64,000 nucleotides of DNA from Desmodesmus armatus. Lineage: Eukaryota > Chlorophyta > Chlorophyceae > Sphaeropleales > Scenedesmaceae. Each line of letters begins with the position of its first letter. Positions within the stretch are counted from its first letter, which is position 1. The position numbers and the translations under genes were made by a program. Of this stretch, positions 36,063 to 52,734 are shown in pieces. Location of the stretch: NCBI GenBank assembly GCA_007449985.2, contig VIIQ02000078.1:62001-126000 (forward strand), read 5' to 3'. The notes under the pieces were generated by a model. It was not told the origin of the DNA and ran no database searches. It was given only the letters and a program-made list of their open reading frames with translations.

Positions 36063-37062
36063 ATGATCAAAGGCATGATGCCAAGTGAGGAGCCGGCCCC
36101 ATCATTGCTGCTGGCCCTGCCAGACCCCTGCCTGGTAGCCGTGCTGCGGTGCTGTGCAGCCAACAGCCATCACAGCCTGTTCAGCTCTGCGGTCTGCCAC
36201 AGCAGGCTGCGTCAGGCAGCTGTGCTGGCGCTGCGCAGCATCACAACAGGTCTGCACACTCAGCAGAAGGCGGACAGCGTGCTGCTGTACCTGCGCAAGC
36301 ACAGCGCACATCTCGACAGCATAGATCACAAGGCAGGCTGAGAAAAGCTCGTGAGGGCCTTACAGTCTCCTTCTGCCTGCCTTCGCAGCTGCAGCTCAGC
36401 AGCTTGCAGCTATTCCTCTTGAAGTTGCAGCTTCAGCCAGGCCATGGCTTCCAGGGCGTGCTGGGGGGCGTTGGGGTTGCAGCTCTCAAAAAGCTGCGAC
36501 TCAGCTCATGCGAGCTACCCTACAAGGCAGCGGCCGAGGGGCTAACAGCAGCACTGTCAGAGCTGCCTGCTGGGCTGGAGCACCTCAGCATCAGCCTATG
36601 CCCTAGTGGCCACAAAGCACACGTCTTCACAACAGTACTGCTGCAGTTGCAGCGGCTCACCCACCTCGAGCTTGCTGACATATGCTGAGGGGTCCCGGTG
36701 AGGCCAGCTCTGTCCTGCAGCCCCTAGACGCCCTGCCCTGCCTGGTCAACCTGCGGGTTGCTGCGGATGCAGAGTCAGAGGGAGATGGGCTCAGCGGCAG
36801 CGCCTCTGCACCCCTTGGGCTTGATGTGCTTGCAGGGCTCATAATCAATGATGGGACCTTAGGGCAATGCCATCTACTAGACTCCATCGGATTGAGCTGC
36901 CATCCAAGTGTGCAGGGCCTTGTTAGGAATCTGATCATGATCGCAGTGGACACCAACGCAGCTGGCTCGCCAGCTGCAGCATGCTCGCTCAGCGACACCA
37001 GCGGCTGGTGTTGGTACCCGCTGACTCATCCGTGCAAAATTTGCAGCACAGCAGGTTCATGA
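36063..37062 (+). pseudogene. Decayed F-box-like/LRR paralogue, copy 2
   Basis: An ATG at 36063 opens an F-box-like N-terminus (LLALPDPCLVAVLRCCAANS), close to the gene at 33468-35383. The frame then shifts twice by one missing base, near 36340 and 36680, through LRR-like parts (LKKLRLSSCELP, LEHLSISLC, LTHLELAD, then LVNLRVAAD). Similarity ends after about 300 residues, without the C-terminal repeats. The shifts could be consensus errors, but the truncation suggests a pseudogene. A one-intron reading between 36340 and 36385 is possible. Confidence 0.6.
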
Positions 37063-37638
37063 CTGCCCAAACATGTCCAGGGGATATCCGTTTAAGCCCA
37101 GCACACTAAATGACATGCATGCTCTTTACTCCGCATATACAGAGCCTGGTATAGTACAACAAACCCGGGTGGGCCCACCATGCATTGTGCAGGCCAGGTG
37201 AAGGGCCCACAAGTCCAAGGGTCGGCTTTGGTTGAACCCTGAATTTTGCAAGGGTTACCACTAGCATAGAAATCATGCGAGCAATACCATCAGCTATATA
37301 CGTTTCGCGTAGTTGACGTCCTTTGTCGCAAGTTTCCCGACCGACGACCTACCAGCCAGCGAAGCACATCCAGAGCCTGCCAGAGACGACACGTGCACAT
37401 TTCGCCATCTGAAAGAAACCTGAAGGTAACCCGCGGCGCACTGCCCCCAGAAGCAGTCAGTGATTGCCTGTCAGTCTGTGCAGCTGGGTGCTGCTGCCAG
37501 CTGGCAGCACAGCCAGCACAACACGATGCTGTCAAGCATCCGCTTGCATTGAAGACACTCCTGACATGCTCAGTTTAATTCGGATTGCGGCAGCTTCAGA
37601 GCTCTCATGCAGGGTTTTCTGTGGTGCTGCCGTGCAGG
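37063..37638. other. Spacer between LRR copies 2 and 3
   Basis: No coding similarity is seen. It ends in an acceptor-like GTGCAG just before the ATG of copy 3, as in the intact paralogue. Confidence 0.4.
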
Positions 37639-39775
37639 ATGGCAGTTGAGGAGTCAACGGCAACCACACTGCTCACGCTGCCAGAGGCCTGTTTAGTGAA
37701 GTTGCTGCAATGTTTTGCAGCCGACGACCAGCGAAGCCTATTCAGCGCTGCAAGGTCTCACAACAGGCTGCATGCAGCAGCTATGCTGGCATTGGACACC
37801 GTCACAGCAGTCATGCAGCACCAGCAGCACGCGGACAGCATAATGCGTTTCCTGCACATGCACGGCCAGCGTGTACGGTTTATTGATCTCAAAGGTATCG
37901 ACAGAAACAAGGTCATCAATCTGCCCCGTGACATGCAGCTGCACAGCTTGCAGCTTGACCGGCTGTGCCTGCATGTGCAGCCAGGGTACTGCATGCATGT
38001 CGTGCAAGATGAGCGATATGCCAGATAAGCGCTGAGTGTGTGAGGGAGACAGTGACCTGTCCACATATAGCACGCGTTGAATGTGGCTGCCGATCCCTTT
38101 TGCTACTACCCCCGCAGCCAGGGGAACACCGCACAGCTGGCTCTCCAACTGCTTGGTAACCTTTCGTGCCTGCAAACTGAGATCTGGACGCGTATCATTC
38201 GGAGAATGGAAGCACACATGGCCTGTGCCCGGATTGGATGAATGGATTACATCTCGACTGCTCTGGGCCGCTCAGCCCTTGGCTGGCGGCCTCAGCCTGA
38301 TACTCCTGATCCTTTGAGTGTGTGTGTGTGTGTGTGATTCAACGCGTGCCGTGCACCGGCACGCGCGCAGCCTTATGCTGTGAGTGCAGAATCTCAACAG
38401 ACATAACAGGCAATGCAAGTGCCACCTGGCACTCTGAGTGACAACCTGTCTTAGGGCACCACAAGCCCTCTGGAATGCTTTTCAACACACCTCAACTGCT
38501 GTTGCACAGCAGTGCAGCCCTAATCGGGTGCATGACCAAATCGGGTATGACATGCAAGCCTTGCACGGCGTGCTGGGGCCTGCAACTGTAGCAGCCCTCA
38601 AGCAGCTGCGGATCACCTGGTGCTACCTTCTAGATGATGAGGGAGATGACTCATCCTCCGATGATGATGGAGGTGAATCATCCTCTGAGGAACTGGCAGC
38701 ACCTGAGACAGCGATGCAGCTGCCTGTCGGGCTAGAGCACCTGTGCCTCAGCACACTCTTCAACACACACCATGAAGTCTACTTGAAAACACAGGATTTG
38801 CTGCAGATGCAGCAGCTGACCTACCTGGAGTTGGACGGTTAACCTATATACCTACAGGGCCCTGAGGATGACTCATCAGGAGTGACAGTCACTCCTGCTC
38901 TGCAGCCCCTGCAGGCTTTGACCCGGCTGGTGGACCTCAGGTTGTCAGGAGTCCAATCAGCGCAGCCAGAAGGGAGTGTTACGCTAACTGCCAGCATGCT
39001 GTCAGGCACACACCACCTCACTCGCTTGTCAGTCGGTGTGTGCATAGAGCCAGGCGTGCTGGCGGGCAAGACCAAACTACAGCACCTGACAATCCCCGGG
39101 GAATGCACCCTGCATGACTCTGCAGCTGGTGCTACGCGCTGCTGTCCCACCTGCAGCCCTACTAGGGTAGTACAGCAGCTGACACACCTGAAATGGTGCT
39201 ATAGCTTAGGTGACGGCGATGAGGGGGATGCTGACCCGCCTGCAGCAGCCTACTCAGCCTTGACAGCAAGCAGCAAGCTGCATCACCTTGACATCAGCGG
39301 ATGCAGGATGCCATCAGATGTGTGGTAGCACATCCTCCCTGCCGGCAGGCAGCTGCCGCACCTGCAGTCCCTGAACATATCAGGGGTGAAACATGGCCAT
39401 GGTGCAGCAACAGCTCTGAACGGCAGCCGCCTTGTCAGCTGCTGCCCTGGCCTGCAGTCCCTGGACAAGCAGGAACTCGCGCTCTCCCCAGACCTCTTGG
39501 CCCCACTGCAGGAACTAAGTGGGTTACACACTCTCCTGTTGAGGGCCGGCGGCTTTGGCTCATCAGAGTGTTGTCTGGAGGTGGTGTGTCAGCTGACGGA
39601 GCTGAGGCAGCTGTGTGTGTCATACACAAGAGAAGTGCTGCTGCAGCTGACACAGCTGAAGCAACTGACTGAGCTGAGGTATCGAGGCTTATGGCCGCAA
39701 AATGGTCTTGTGGAGAGACGCCTGGTTCTCAAGGGGACTAGTGTAGCAACTAGTGAGGTGAGCTGCAACAAAAAG
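37639..39775 (+). pseudogene. F-box-like/LRR paralogue, copy 3, with nonsense codons
   Basis: The N-terminus (MAVEESTATTLLTLPEACLV) is open to 38028. Similarity resumes near 38550 (LKQLRITWCYLL) after about 550 unrelated bases that include a TG run at 38318-38336. The LRR frame then continues without shift to about 39775 but is stopped by TAA at 38840-38842 and TAG at 39326-39328. The second lies where the intact paralogue has CAG (SDAWQHKFP versus SDVW*HILP). These nonsense codons cannot be explained by missing homopolymer bases, so this copy is most likely a true pseudogene. Confidence 0.75.
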
Positions 39776-40880
39776 CAAACAAACTGGGAAAGTCTGGCCT
39801 TGGGTTGTCACAGCACCTTGAAGGGGTGGGGTGGGTGGGTGGGTGGGTGGGGGGGGGGGGGTGGTAGCACCGTGTGCGTGAAGGACCGGCTCAGCCTTCC
39901 AATGTTCGGACGCTGACAGCTATCACTGATATCAGTGATGCGCCTCATTAGTGAATTGTGTAGGTCTCATCTCGACTGGGGGATCGGTCAGTTCCAGTGC
40001 ACCTTGCCTGTTTGCTTCTATCGCTTGTTGAGTCTTGAAGAGGGTTGTGCCACGTTGCCATGCACGGATGCTGCTGTGACCTTGCAGAATCCTGGGGATG
40101 AGCCAGTGTGGCGGCAACTACAGCGGCTCCACCTCAACCATCACGACCCTGAAGTGGCTCGGCAGGCAGCTGCAGCCCTGGCAGAACCTGCCTGAGTGAA
40201 CTGAGGCACAAGGCCGCAACCAACTGCAGCTGTTGGCATGCCTTTGCTGATCTGAGTCCGAATCAGCTGGACCAATCCTGACATGCCCAGGCATGGGTGG
40301 GGTGACAGTCTGACACAGTCAAAAGGGGTCGGGAAAGGTCGGAACAAGACGTTTCCCAGAGTGGCACCAACAGGGCATGCAAGCCCCTCTACCCCCGTGG
40401 CGCTGCAGCCTTGGAGCGGACTGACCTAGCCCCCCTACCCTTGACCAGCAAAGGAGTGCAAACATCGGCAGCAGTGGCTTAGTAGGTGGATCGTTTGGAA
40501 GCACTGATGTGTGACCAAGACGTCTGCTTGTAACACACTCAACCCCAGCACTGGCTGTGTGGTGTGCAGTTGTGGGGGTGATTGTGCAGCATGTTTGCCG
40601 GGACCAGCACTGTTTTGTTGTTAGGTATGCCTATTGTTAGGTATTGCAATGCCACGCTGAAGGCCGAGGGATTGGTGACACACTGGGCGCCCATACACTA
40701 CGCGTATATGTGCTGCATAACACAGTCGGTGAGACTCCCCCCCCCGGGGGGGGGGGGGGGGGTGTCAGATTTGTGGACAGTGGCTTTGCTGTCCGATTGT
40801 GAGTTCTCAAACTTGTAAGTGACCCTCTAGGTTGGCTTGGGAGGAAGCCATTCGCGGGATAGCTCCTGGCGAGTGCAGGC
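39776..40880. other. Spacer with short repeats; no gene recognised
   Basis: It holds a GGGT/G-run tract at about 39825-39862, a palindrome ATCACTGATATCAGTGAT near 39923, and a C run directly followed by a G run near 40738-40762. No coding similarity is seen beyond a possible LRR remnant near 40105-40195. Confidence 0.35.
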
Positions 40881-40939
40881 AGGTACGAGACGGGATGGTT
40901 GTGGTGGGGGGGGGGGGGGAGCAGACAGACAGACAGGCA

Positions 40940-41345
40940 GGCAGGCATGTCAGCGTGCTACAACATGGGAAGCATGTGGCACACGGCAAGACCGTTGTGC
41001 AGCAGCGGCTGCATGTACGAGACGGGGGGGGGGGGGGGGGAGCAGGCAGGCAGGCATGTCAGCGTGCTGCAACTGGGAGAGCATGTGGCACACGGCAAGA
41101 CCGTTGTGCAGCAGCGGCTGCATGTACGAGACGGGAGGGGGGGGAGCAGGCAGGCAGGCAGGCATGTCAGTGTGCTGCAACTGGGAGAGCATGTGGCACA
41201 CGGCAAGACCGTTGTGCAGCAGCGGCTGCATGTACGAGACGGGAGGGGGGGGGGAGCAGGCAGGCAGGCAGACATGTCAGTGTGCTACAACTGGGAGAGC
41301 ATGCGGCACACAGCAAGACCGTTGTGCAGCAGCGTCTGTTGTTGT
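40940..41345 (-). repeat. Four tandem relic heads of epsilon-COP exon 6, 3' of the gene
   Basis: Units of about 110-115 bases, near 40943, 41053, 41163 and 41278, each carry the reverse complement of PLLHNGLAVCHM with flanking GCAGGCAGGCAGGCATGTCA-type DNA and a G run. The intact exon is at 43596-43724. A CAG run follows at 41376-41423. These copies lie downstream of the gene's stop codon. Confidence 0.85.
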
Positions 41346-41372
41346 AAGTGGAAGAAGGGGCCGGCAAGAGTA

Positions 41373-41427
<55 letters not shown>

Positions 41428-41589
41428 AGAAGCAGGAGGCAGGCAGGCGTGTAAAGATTATCATGCAGAACGTGGGTTCAAGTGGTACACAGTGAGGGCT
41501 GTTGTGCAGCAGTTCTTATAAACCCAAAACAAAATTGCCCGGAAAAGGGGGGCAGCAGCAGCGGGAGGCAGCCATATCAGCGAGTTAAT

Positions 41590-42140
41590 GCACAGCATCA
41601 GCAGCATGTAGTAAACAGCCAGCCTGTTTCGTAAAACAGCAGCGATTTTGTGTGGGTCCAGGTGCAACCCTCCTGCCCATTGAGGAATTGAGGCTCACCG
41701 TCCATGTGCACTTGTCTCCCAGCTCTTGATAGATGTACGATGCCTCCTGAACCTTGGCACCACCCATGCACATCCAGCACCCCTTCCTTCTCCCACCCCA
41801 TTTTGCAGATCCTTTGCATCTTCTGGCGCAGCACCATGGCACGATTGAGCTACAGTTGCGAGCCATGGCTGCCCAAAGCCACGTTGTGTTACAGCAGCAA
41901 CAAGAATCATGCCACGGCTGCAGCTGCCCAGTCAAGTGCCTGCTCCCCTTCTGATGTGCGCAGCCCCATGGCACGATTGAGCAAGACTTGCAAGCCATTG
42001 CTTCCCAAAGCCACATGACGCTACAACAGTACCACCAAATATGCCACGGCTGCAGCTGCTCTGTTGAAGGCCTGCTCCCTTGCTGCTGCAACTGCCCTGT
42101 CGAACGCATGCCGCTCACTCCACCACACGGTGTTGCAACC
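41590..42140 (-). repeat. Scrambled copies of epsilon-COP exon 5 tail and last exon
   Basis: It contains a copy of the exon 5 tail (GGAKVQEASYIYQELGDK, about 41695-41765) and at least three copies of the end of the last exon (patterns like EGEQALDWAAAAVA and EQAFNRAAAAVA, about 41830-42130), in an order that differs from the gene. All lie 3' of the functional stop codon. Confidence 0.7.
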
Positions 42141-42173
42141 AAGTAGTGCTGCACTACTTCCACCATTTCATTC

Positions 42174-42618
42174 TCATGCCACTGCTGCAGCTGCCCTGTT
42201 GAATGCCTCCTCCCCCGCTGCTGCGCGCAGCACCATGGGGTGCTGGGGGCCACCACCTTGAGCTGGCTGGTGTAGCGGGAGGTGGACTTGCCAAGGTGCA
42301 GGCCAACCTGCATGCAGCAGCAGCAGCAGCAACAGCAGCAACAGCAGCAGCACAATCAGTGTTCAATGCCACCACCTTGAGCTGGCTGGCGCAGCGGGAG
42401 GTGGACTTGCCAAGGTGCAAACCAATCTGAAGCAGACAACGGAAGCAGCAGCAGCAGCAGCATAACGAACAAATCAGCAACCCAGATTAGTGAGCTTAGC
42501 TGGTGTACCGTGACCAGATCAGTAAGTGTGTTGGCGTCCTTTGCGTCCTTGCCCAGTGCCTCCTGCAGGTCCTGTCCCCCTGCAAAACCACTGCACCCTA
42601 TTCACCAGCCCATCCACC

Positions 42619-42686
<68 letters not shown>

Positions 42687-42689
42687 ACA

Positions 42690-42778
<89 letters not shown>

Positions 42779-42810
42779 ACACACACACACACACACACCA
42801 CACACACACA

Positions 42811-42841
<31 letters not shown>

Positions 42842-42872
42842 CCACACACACACACCACACACAACACACACA

Positions 42873-42954
<82 letters not shown>

Positions 42955-42961
42955 ACACACA

Positions 42962-43037
<76 letters not shown>

Positions 43038-46000
43038 AACGGCACCACCAAAAAGCAAGCTAGCTGTGACAGCAGGCCATTAGGGACTCACTGTGACCAG
43101 GTTTGCAAGTGTGTCAGCGTCCTTAGCGTCTTTGCCGAGTGCCTCCTGCCCCCCCCCCCCCCCCCCCCCCTGCAGCCTGCCCAGCCCCCCCCCCCTTTTC
43201 TGCCTAAGCTTCCCACACACCCAAAACCACTCAGCGTGACCAGGTTAGCGAGTGTGTCGGCGCCCTTGGCGTCCTTGCCGAGTGCCTCCTGCCCCCCCCC
43301 CCCTGCAGCCTGCCCAGCTCCCCCCCCCCCCTTTCTGCCTAAGCTTCCCACACACCCAACCACTCAGCGTGACCAGGTTAGCGAGAGTGTCGGCGCCCTT
43401 GGCGTCTTTGCCGAGTGCCTCCTGCAGGTCACATCCCCCTTGCCCCCCCCCCCCCCCCGGGCCACACACCACTACAAAAGTAACAGCGACGATGATGAAT
43501 AGCAAGTCACTGTGACTTATACCCTTCCTGTACCAATACCGCCTTCCGCAGCCGCCCCGTCCCCCCCTCCCCAGCCCACACACCCCCACACTCACCGTGA
43601 CCAGGTTAGCGAGTGTGTCGGCGTCCTTGGCGTCCTTGCCCAGTGCCTCCTGCAGGTCCCGCTCAGCATCCTCCCACTCACCCATCTTCATGTGGCACAC
43701 GGCAAGACCGTTGTGCAGCAGCGGCTGCGGTAGGTACAAAACGAGGGGGGAGGGGCAGCAGGCAGGCATGTCAGCGTCCTCCCACTCACCCATCTTCATG
43801 TGGCACACAGCAAGACCGTTGTGCAGCAGCGGCTGCAGGTACAAGGATTGGAGGGTGGGGGCAGCAGAAGTACAGCAACAGGCAAGCAGACAAATCAAGA
43901 GGCAAACGGGGAATTTGTACAAAACAAACCAGCAAATGCTTGCAACAAGGTCAAACTTAGTAGAATTTGCAGCAGAGGCTGGCAGTTTGAGAGAGCCCAG
44001 GGGTGAACAATGGCTGTGTGTAATCAGTGTTGTCAACATATGCTTTGCTTGTGCTGTTGCTGCAGACGCGCCCTTCAGAAAAAAGCACAACACTATGCAG
44101 GGTGTTGAGCATGGTCTTCATGCAAGTGGGGGTGTTGAACACATGAGCTGCATCAAGCAGGTACATAATGTTGATGTCATGATGACATGGTGAACACATG
44201 AGTTGCGTTGTGTGTTGTGAGTCCAAGGAGTGACTGGTGCTTGAGGAAGGGGGCCTGCACACACGCCCCCTGCCCCTGCCCGCCCCCCACGGGGTTGAGG
44301 CTCACCATCCATGTGAACTTGTCCCCTCCTGGTGGATGCACCCTGCACCCCCCATGCACATTTAGCAGTCTACCTTTCTCACATCGCGTCTTGCCAAAAC
44401 TGTTCATTCCAACACAAAACCCACCCCCCCCCACCCAGCGTGCGGCCCACCCTGCCTCGCATGTCACGCTCCCTTCCCCTTCCCGCCCTCCTCACCGTCC
44501 ATGTGAACTTATCGCCCAGCTCTTGATAGATGTACGATGCCTCCTGAACCTTGGCACCACCCAGCGCCACACCCACCCAAGCAGTGGCCAGCTGGGTGAC
44601 GGTGGCATCATCATCAACAGCTGACATAGCCTGGTGCAGGCAGTGGAACAGTGCGGTACAGTACAATACATGTCAGTTCAGTATAGTACAGTACACCACA
44701 GCGTAGTACAGACCAGTACAGCACAAGTTTGGACAAATCCACCCAAGCAGTTGCCAGCTGGGTGGCGGTAGCATCATCATCAACAGCAGACATGGCCTAG
44801 TGCAAGTAGAGGAAACAGCGGAACAGTGCAGTACAGTACGGTATGGGAAAGTACAGGACAGGACAATACCGGTGAATAGTTGGGACAAAGCCACCCAGAC
44901 GGTGGCCAGCTGGGTGACGGTGGCATCATCATCAACAGCAGACATGGCCTGATGCAGGCAGGCAGGCAGAGGCGGCATAACAAGACAAAACTACTGCTGT
45001 GAAGCTCACAAAATCATCCTTCGGCCACTTGTAAAGTCTCACACTCACCCCTTGCTTGACTCAGCCCTTGCTTGAAACCTCACACATGTTGTAAACCTCA
45101 CACAACTCTCCATCCCACATCGTGAAACAGTACAGTACAGTACAGTATTTTGGGGACAGGGTCCCAACCTCAGCACTAGCCAGCGAGCCAAGGGCTCATG
45201 AGGGTGCCCCGAAGGGCCTTCAACTTGTCGTAACAAGTTGAAATGACAAACATCATCACTGTGCACTGACGGTTCCATCGTGCCCTCTCACCTTAGCCTG
45301 CTGCTCTGCCTTGTCTGGCCGGTCCATCTTCAGGTACACCTCCACACACAGGGCAGACCTGGAGGGGGGGGCACACAAGTACACAAACGCATTGAGACAA
45401 AGCCTCAATGTCCAGCCAATACAACTCGCAAGTACAGCTATAATATACAGATTCAGGGACACCTCCACAGGGTTGACAGGGCACCAAGAAATGCCATTCA
45501 ACCCCTAGCAGGAGATGAAAAACGCTTGAACATCAATCACGTTTGTCATCATCAATCTCACATTTCCAGGTTGATCCCACCGGCAGGCGTTAAAGTCAGG
45601 TCAACAACACTATCTGCGACCCAGCTTGTGACAATCCGACATTTGTGGAAGGCATCAAGAGCCCCCTCCCCCCCCCCCCCTCCCAAACCCCCGCCCCCAC
45701 GCACCCACCCTTCCACCCCCACCCAATCCACTATCACCCCACTTACATTTCCAGAGTTATGCCGCTGTGGCAGGCCTTGAGGGCTTCAACGTAGCTCCCC
45801 CCCGGCTGTAGATGATGCAGACAGGCTTTGTGGGCAGGTCCCATGACCCTGACTGCCACCCAGGCCGTCACCCCCCCCCCCCAAAGTGTGTGCTCCCCTC
45901 CCAGGCCACCCCATCCCCTCCCCCCCCCCCACCACCACCACCACCGCCACCACTCCCGCGCCGTCTCTCCACTGCCTCAAAATGTGCTGCTGTACACCCC

Positions 46001-47484
46001 CCTCACATTTCCAGATTTATGCCGCTGTGGCAGGCCTTGAGGGCCTCAACGTAGTTCCCCTCCTGGCTGTAGATGATGCCAGCAATCAGCAGCACGTGGG
46101 GGTTGTTGTTGCAGATGGGGTCAGCCAGCAGCGTGGCAACAGTCTCAACCGCTTTGTCCTGCACAAAGCACACAGCGCGGCCCAGCATAAGTGAGGGTTG
46201 TTGGCGCAGATGGGGTCGGCCAGTAGCGTCTCAACGTTTCAACCGCTTTCTCCTGTGCATAGTCACACAGCACGGCACAGCGCACGATAAGACCCAGCAC
46301 ATCACAGCACAGCTGATGGACTGTGATCTGTTGGCCATCAAGCAGGAGACCACATGCTGTGTCTCCCTGCCAACCTCCAAGCTTATGAAGGTTACGTAAT
46401 CATACATCAGTCAAGCTGTGCTTAGGGCTCAAGTGTATCCATGGAGTCAAGAAGTTGCAGTGTAGAGACATTGTTGAGAAGTGTGTTTCATTGTGCTTGC
46501 TTGCCGGCCCACCTTTGTAATCTTGCTGCCCATGTATTCGGCCAGGAGCTTGACTGCTTGGAGGGACATGGGGGCTGACTGGGAGATCTCACTGATCACC
46601 AGCTGCAGGAAACGCATGCAGGCAGGACAAGCAGGTGGGCAGATCAGGCACGGCAGAGTGCGGGTGGGGGTATAGGGCGCCCTGACATCCCCTCTCCGCC
46701 TCCCTGCCTCAACCTATGGCTCCCTTATCTTCTGCTTCGTCCCTCCCTCACTGCGTGCTGTCACCCCTCGTTCAGCAAGTTGAAAAGCAAGGGAAAAACC
46801 ATGCAGACTGGCCAGCCGCAGACGAAATCACCCTGGTGCCAGGGTCCCAGAGGGATAGCCTCAGGCTTAGACTTGGAGGTCAAGGCTGGGTTTGGGGTCA
46901 AGGCCCCAGACCATCCCATGCACCTCCGTACCCAAGCGCCCACAAAGCGAACAAAAACAAAGCATGCTCTTGCACAAGCCTGCCCTCTGTTGTGCTGCTG
47001 CAGTAAAACGACATCTGCTGCAGCAGCTGTTGCAACTGCTGCATGCAGCACGAGAGCTGTGGGCTCCCAGGAATGCATCTGCATCTGCAGGTGCTGCGCT
47101 GTTGTGCTGTGACCGCAGCAACAGCTGCAAGAGCTACAAGAGCTGAAACAGCTGTAGCAACCACAACAACAGCTGCAACTGCTGTCATGGGTTGGTAGCA
47201 AGATCACTACATCACTCCAACAGCAGTTGAAATGACTGTGATATTGACCCCACTGTGCTGAAGAAACCTCCACACATGCTGCTGAGGATGTGCTGTCCTA
47301 CAGTGTGTGCAGGACTCACATCATGGCTCCCCAGCGCAATGTATGAGCGGTAGACATACACATCCCGCTCTGTCTGCTCAGCTTCAGAGAGGCCCTCCAT
47401 GTCCGAGGCTTCGTTGATCGCGTTGTTGTAGGCGCCTATGTAAAAGTTGTTGCGCACAGCAAAGAGGATGTCGCGATCTGCCAT
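42174..47484 (-). CDS. COPE: Coatomer subunit epsilon (epsilon-COP), 7 exons
   Basis: Exons 47320-47484, 46513-46602, 46007-46158, 45292-45358, 44496-44630, 43596-43724 and 42174-42307 join in phase to about 290 residues, the usual length of epsilon-COP. Epsilon-COP is a TPR-like subunit of the COPI coat for Golgi-to-ER vesicles and binds alpha-COP. Diagnostic segments are ILFAVRNNFYIGAYN, YRSYIALGS, LVISEISQSAP, EALKACHSGINLEM, VTQLATAWVGVALGG, EASYIYQELGDKF, PLLHNGLAVCHMKMGEWEDA, LGKDAKDADTLANLVT and HLGKSTSRYTSQLK. The last exon is one base short in the five-G run at 42245-42249 (plus strand); six would give the normal end, EEAFNRAAAAVA-stop. All introns but the first carry relic exon edges. 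It is divergent from coilin. Confidence 0.92.
42361..42440 (-). repeat. Relic head of epsilon-COP exon 7
   Basis: It repeats the acceptor and GLHLGKSTSRCASQLKVVA, upstream in gene sense of the intact last exon (42174-42307). Confidence 0.85.
42540..43430 (-). repeat. Four relic tails of epsilon-COP exon 6
   Basis: Segments near 42520-42570, 43094-43150, 43235-43290 and 43370-43430 repeat the exon 6 tail (LGKDAKDADTLANLVT plus donor), separated by C runs (G runs in transcript sense). The intact exon is at 43596-43724, upstream in gene sense. Confidence 0.85.
42622..43036. repeat. 415-base CA dinucleotide block with CCA interruptions
   Basis: Nearly pure CA repeats with occasional ACCACAC interruptions fill the intron between epsilon-COP exons 6 and 7. 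In the transcript this is a GU repeat. Open frames of alternating Thr-His or Val-Cys through it are artefacts. Confidence 0.95.
43743..43850 (-). repeat. Relic head of epsilon-COP exon 6
   Basis: It encodes PLLHNGLAVCHMKMGEWEDA with acceptor, upstream in gene sense of the intact exon at 43596-43724. Confidence 0.85.
44640..44990 (-). repeat. Two relic heads of epsilon-COP exon 5
   Basis: Near 44745-44800 and 44885-44955 the acceptor and MSAVDDDATVTQLAT of exon 5 are repeated, each followed by CAGTA-rich microsatellite. The intact exon is at 44496-44630. A relic tail (DKFTW) lies downstream at about 44295-44340. Confidence 0.85.
45126..45225. repeat. Dispersed ~85-base repeat, copy 2
   Basis: It has the same order of CAGTA repeats, TCCCAACCTCAGCACTAGCC and GAGGGTGCCC as the copies at 29254 and 54206. 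A small palindrome (CAACTTGT...ACAAGTTG) follows at about 45226-45242. Confidence 0.75.
45560..45790 (-). repeat. Relic tails of epsilon-COP exon 3
   Basis: YVEALKACHSGITLEM is repeated at about 45745-45800, and a shorter remnant with the CACATTTCCAG end lies near 45558-45600, both downstream in gene sense of the intact exon (46007-46158). A relic head of the same exon lies upstream at about 46195-46250 (EKAVET). Confidence 0.8.
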
Positions 47485-48089
47485 GGTTCCTGCTGTCCAA
47501 CTGCTGCAGACTGAGTCCTGCTACAGAGCTCCTGCTACCGCTGTTGCTACGCTACTTGTGTGTTCGACAGACTGCAGACGTGTTGAGAACCTTGTTTGAG
47601 AGCGGGGCAGGTGCCCTCTGGACAGAGGCAGGGCAACTGTTGTGCTCAGCAGTGCTGAGGTGCAACAGACGAAACCGTCAGGACGAGCACTGCACAACCT
47701 TCTTGACTTGTTCGAATTGAGACGACTATAACCAATACAGAAGGTGATTGCTTCCAAGCGAGGTGTAAAGGCACGAGTTTGACGAGTTTTACGTCTGATC
47801 AAGTTCACGTCGTGGGTCGAACACGAGGAGAACAGCAATCAGGGGCACGTACGTTTTTGTGTTTGTCCACTGTCAACCCACAGGCACAAGCACGTGCGTT
47901 TGCGTCCTTTGGCATGCTGTATGATCTAGACCGGCCAGTCCCACTTGTCTGTTCACCACACTCACCTGCAGCGTCTCAGCATCTATATCACCCACGTATC
48001 CATACCCAATCTACCGGGTTCTCACAGCAGCAGCACTAGTGCCACCCGCAACCGCAGCAGTAGCAGCAGCACCAGTGAGGTTCCAACAA
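47485..48089. promoter_or_regulatory. Divergent region between epsilon-COP and coilin
   Basis: About 600 bases separate the two start codons. It is free of G runs and microsatellites, unlike the surroundings, and should hold both promoters. No core motif is assigned. Confidence 0.45.
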
Positions 48090-52649
<4,560 letters not shown>

Positions 52650-52734
52650 CTGGCTGGTGGTGGAAAGGGCTTTTGAGCGGTGTGGTGTCTATGCCTGCAG
52701 GGGACAGCCTGCCTGATGTAAGCTGGTTGATGCC

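Noticed and set aside
41590..42355. A separate small gene 3' of epsilon-COP
   Set aside because: The translated segments are scrambled copies of epsilon-COP exons 5 and 7 with broken frames.
42510..43502. His-Thr and Cys-Val repeat proteins
   Set aside because: They are translations of a CA dinucleotide block in an epsilon-COP intron.
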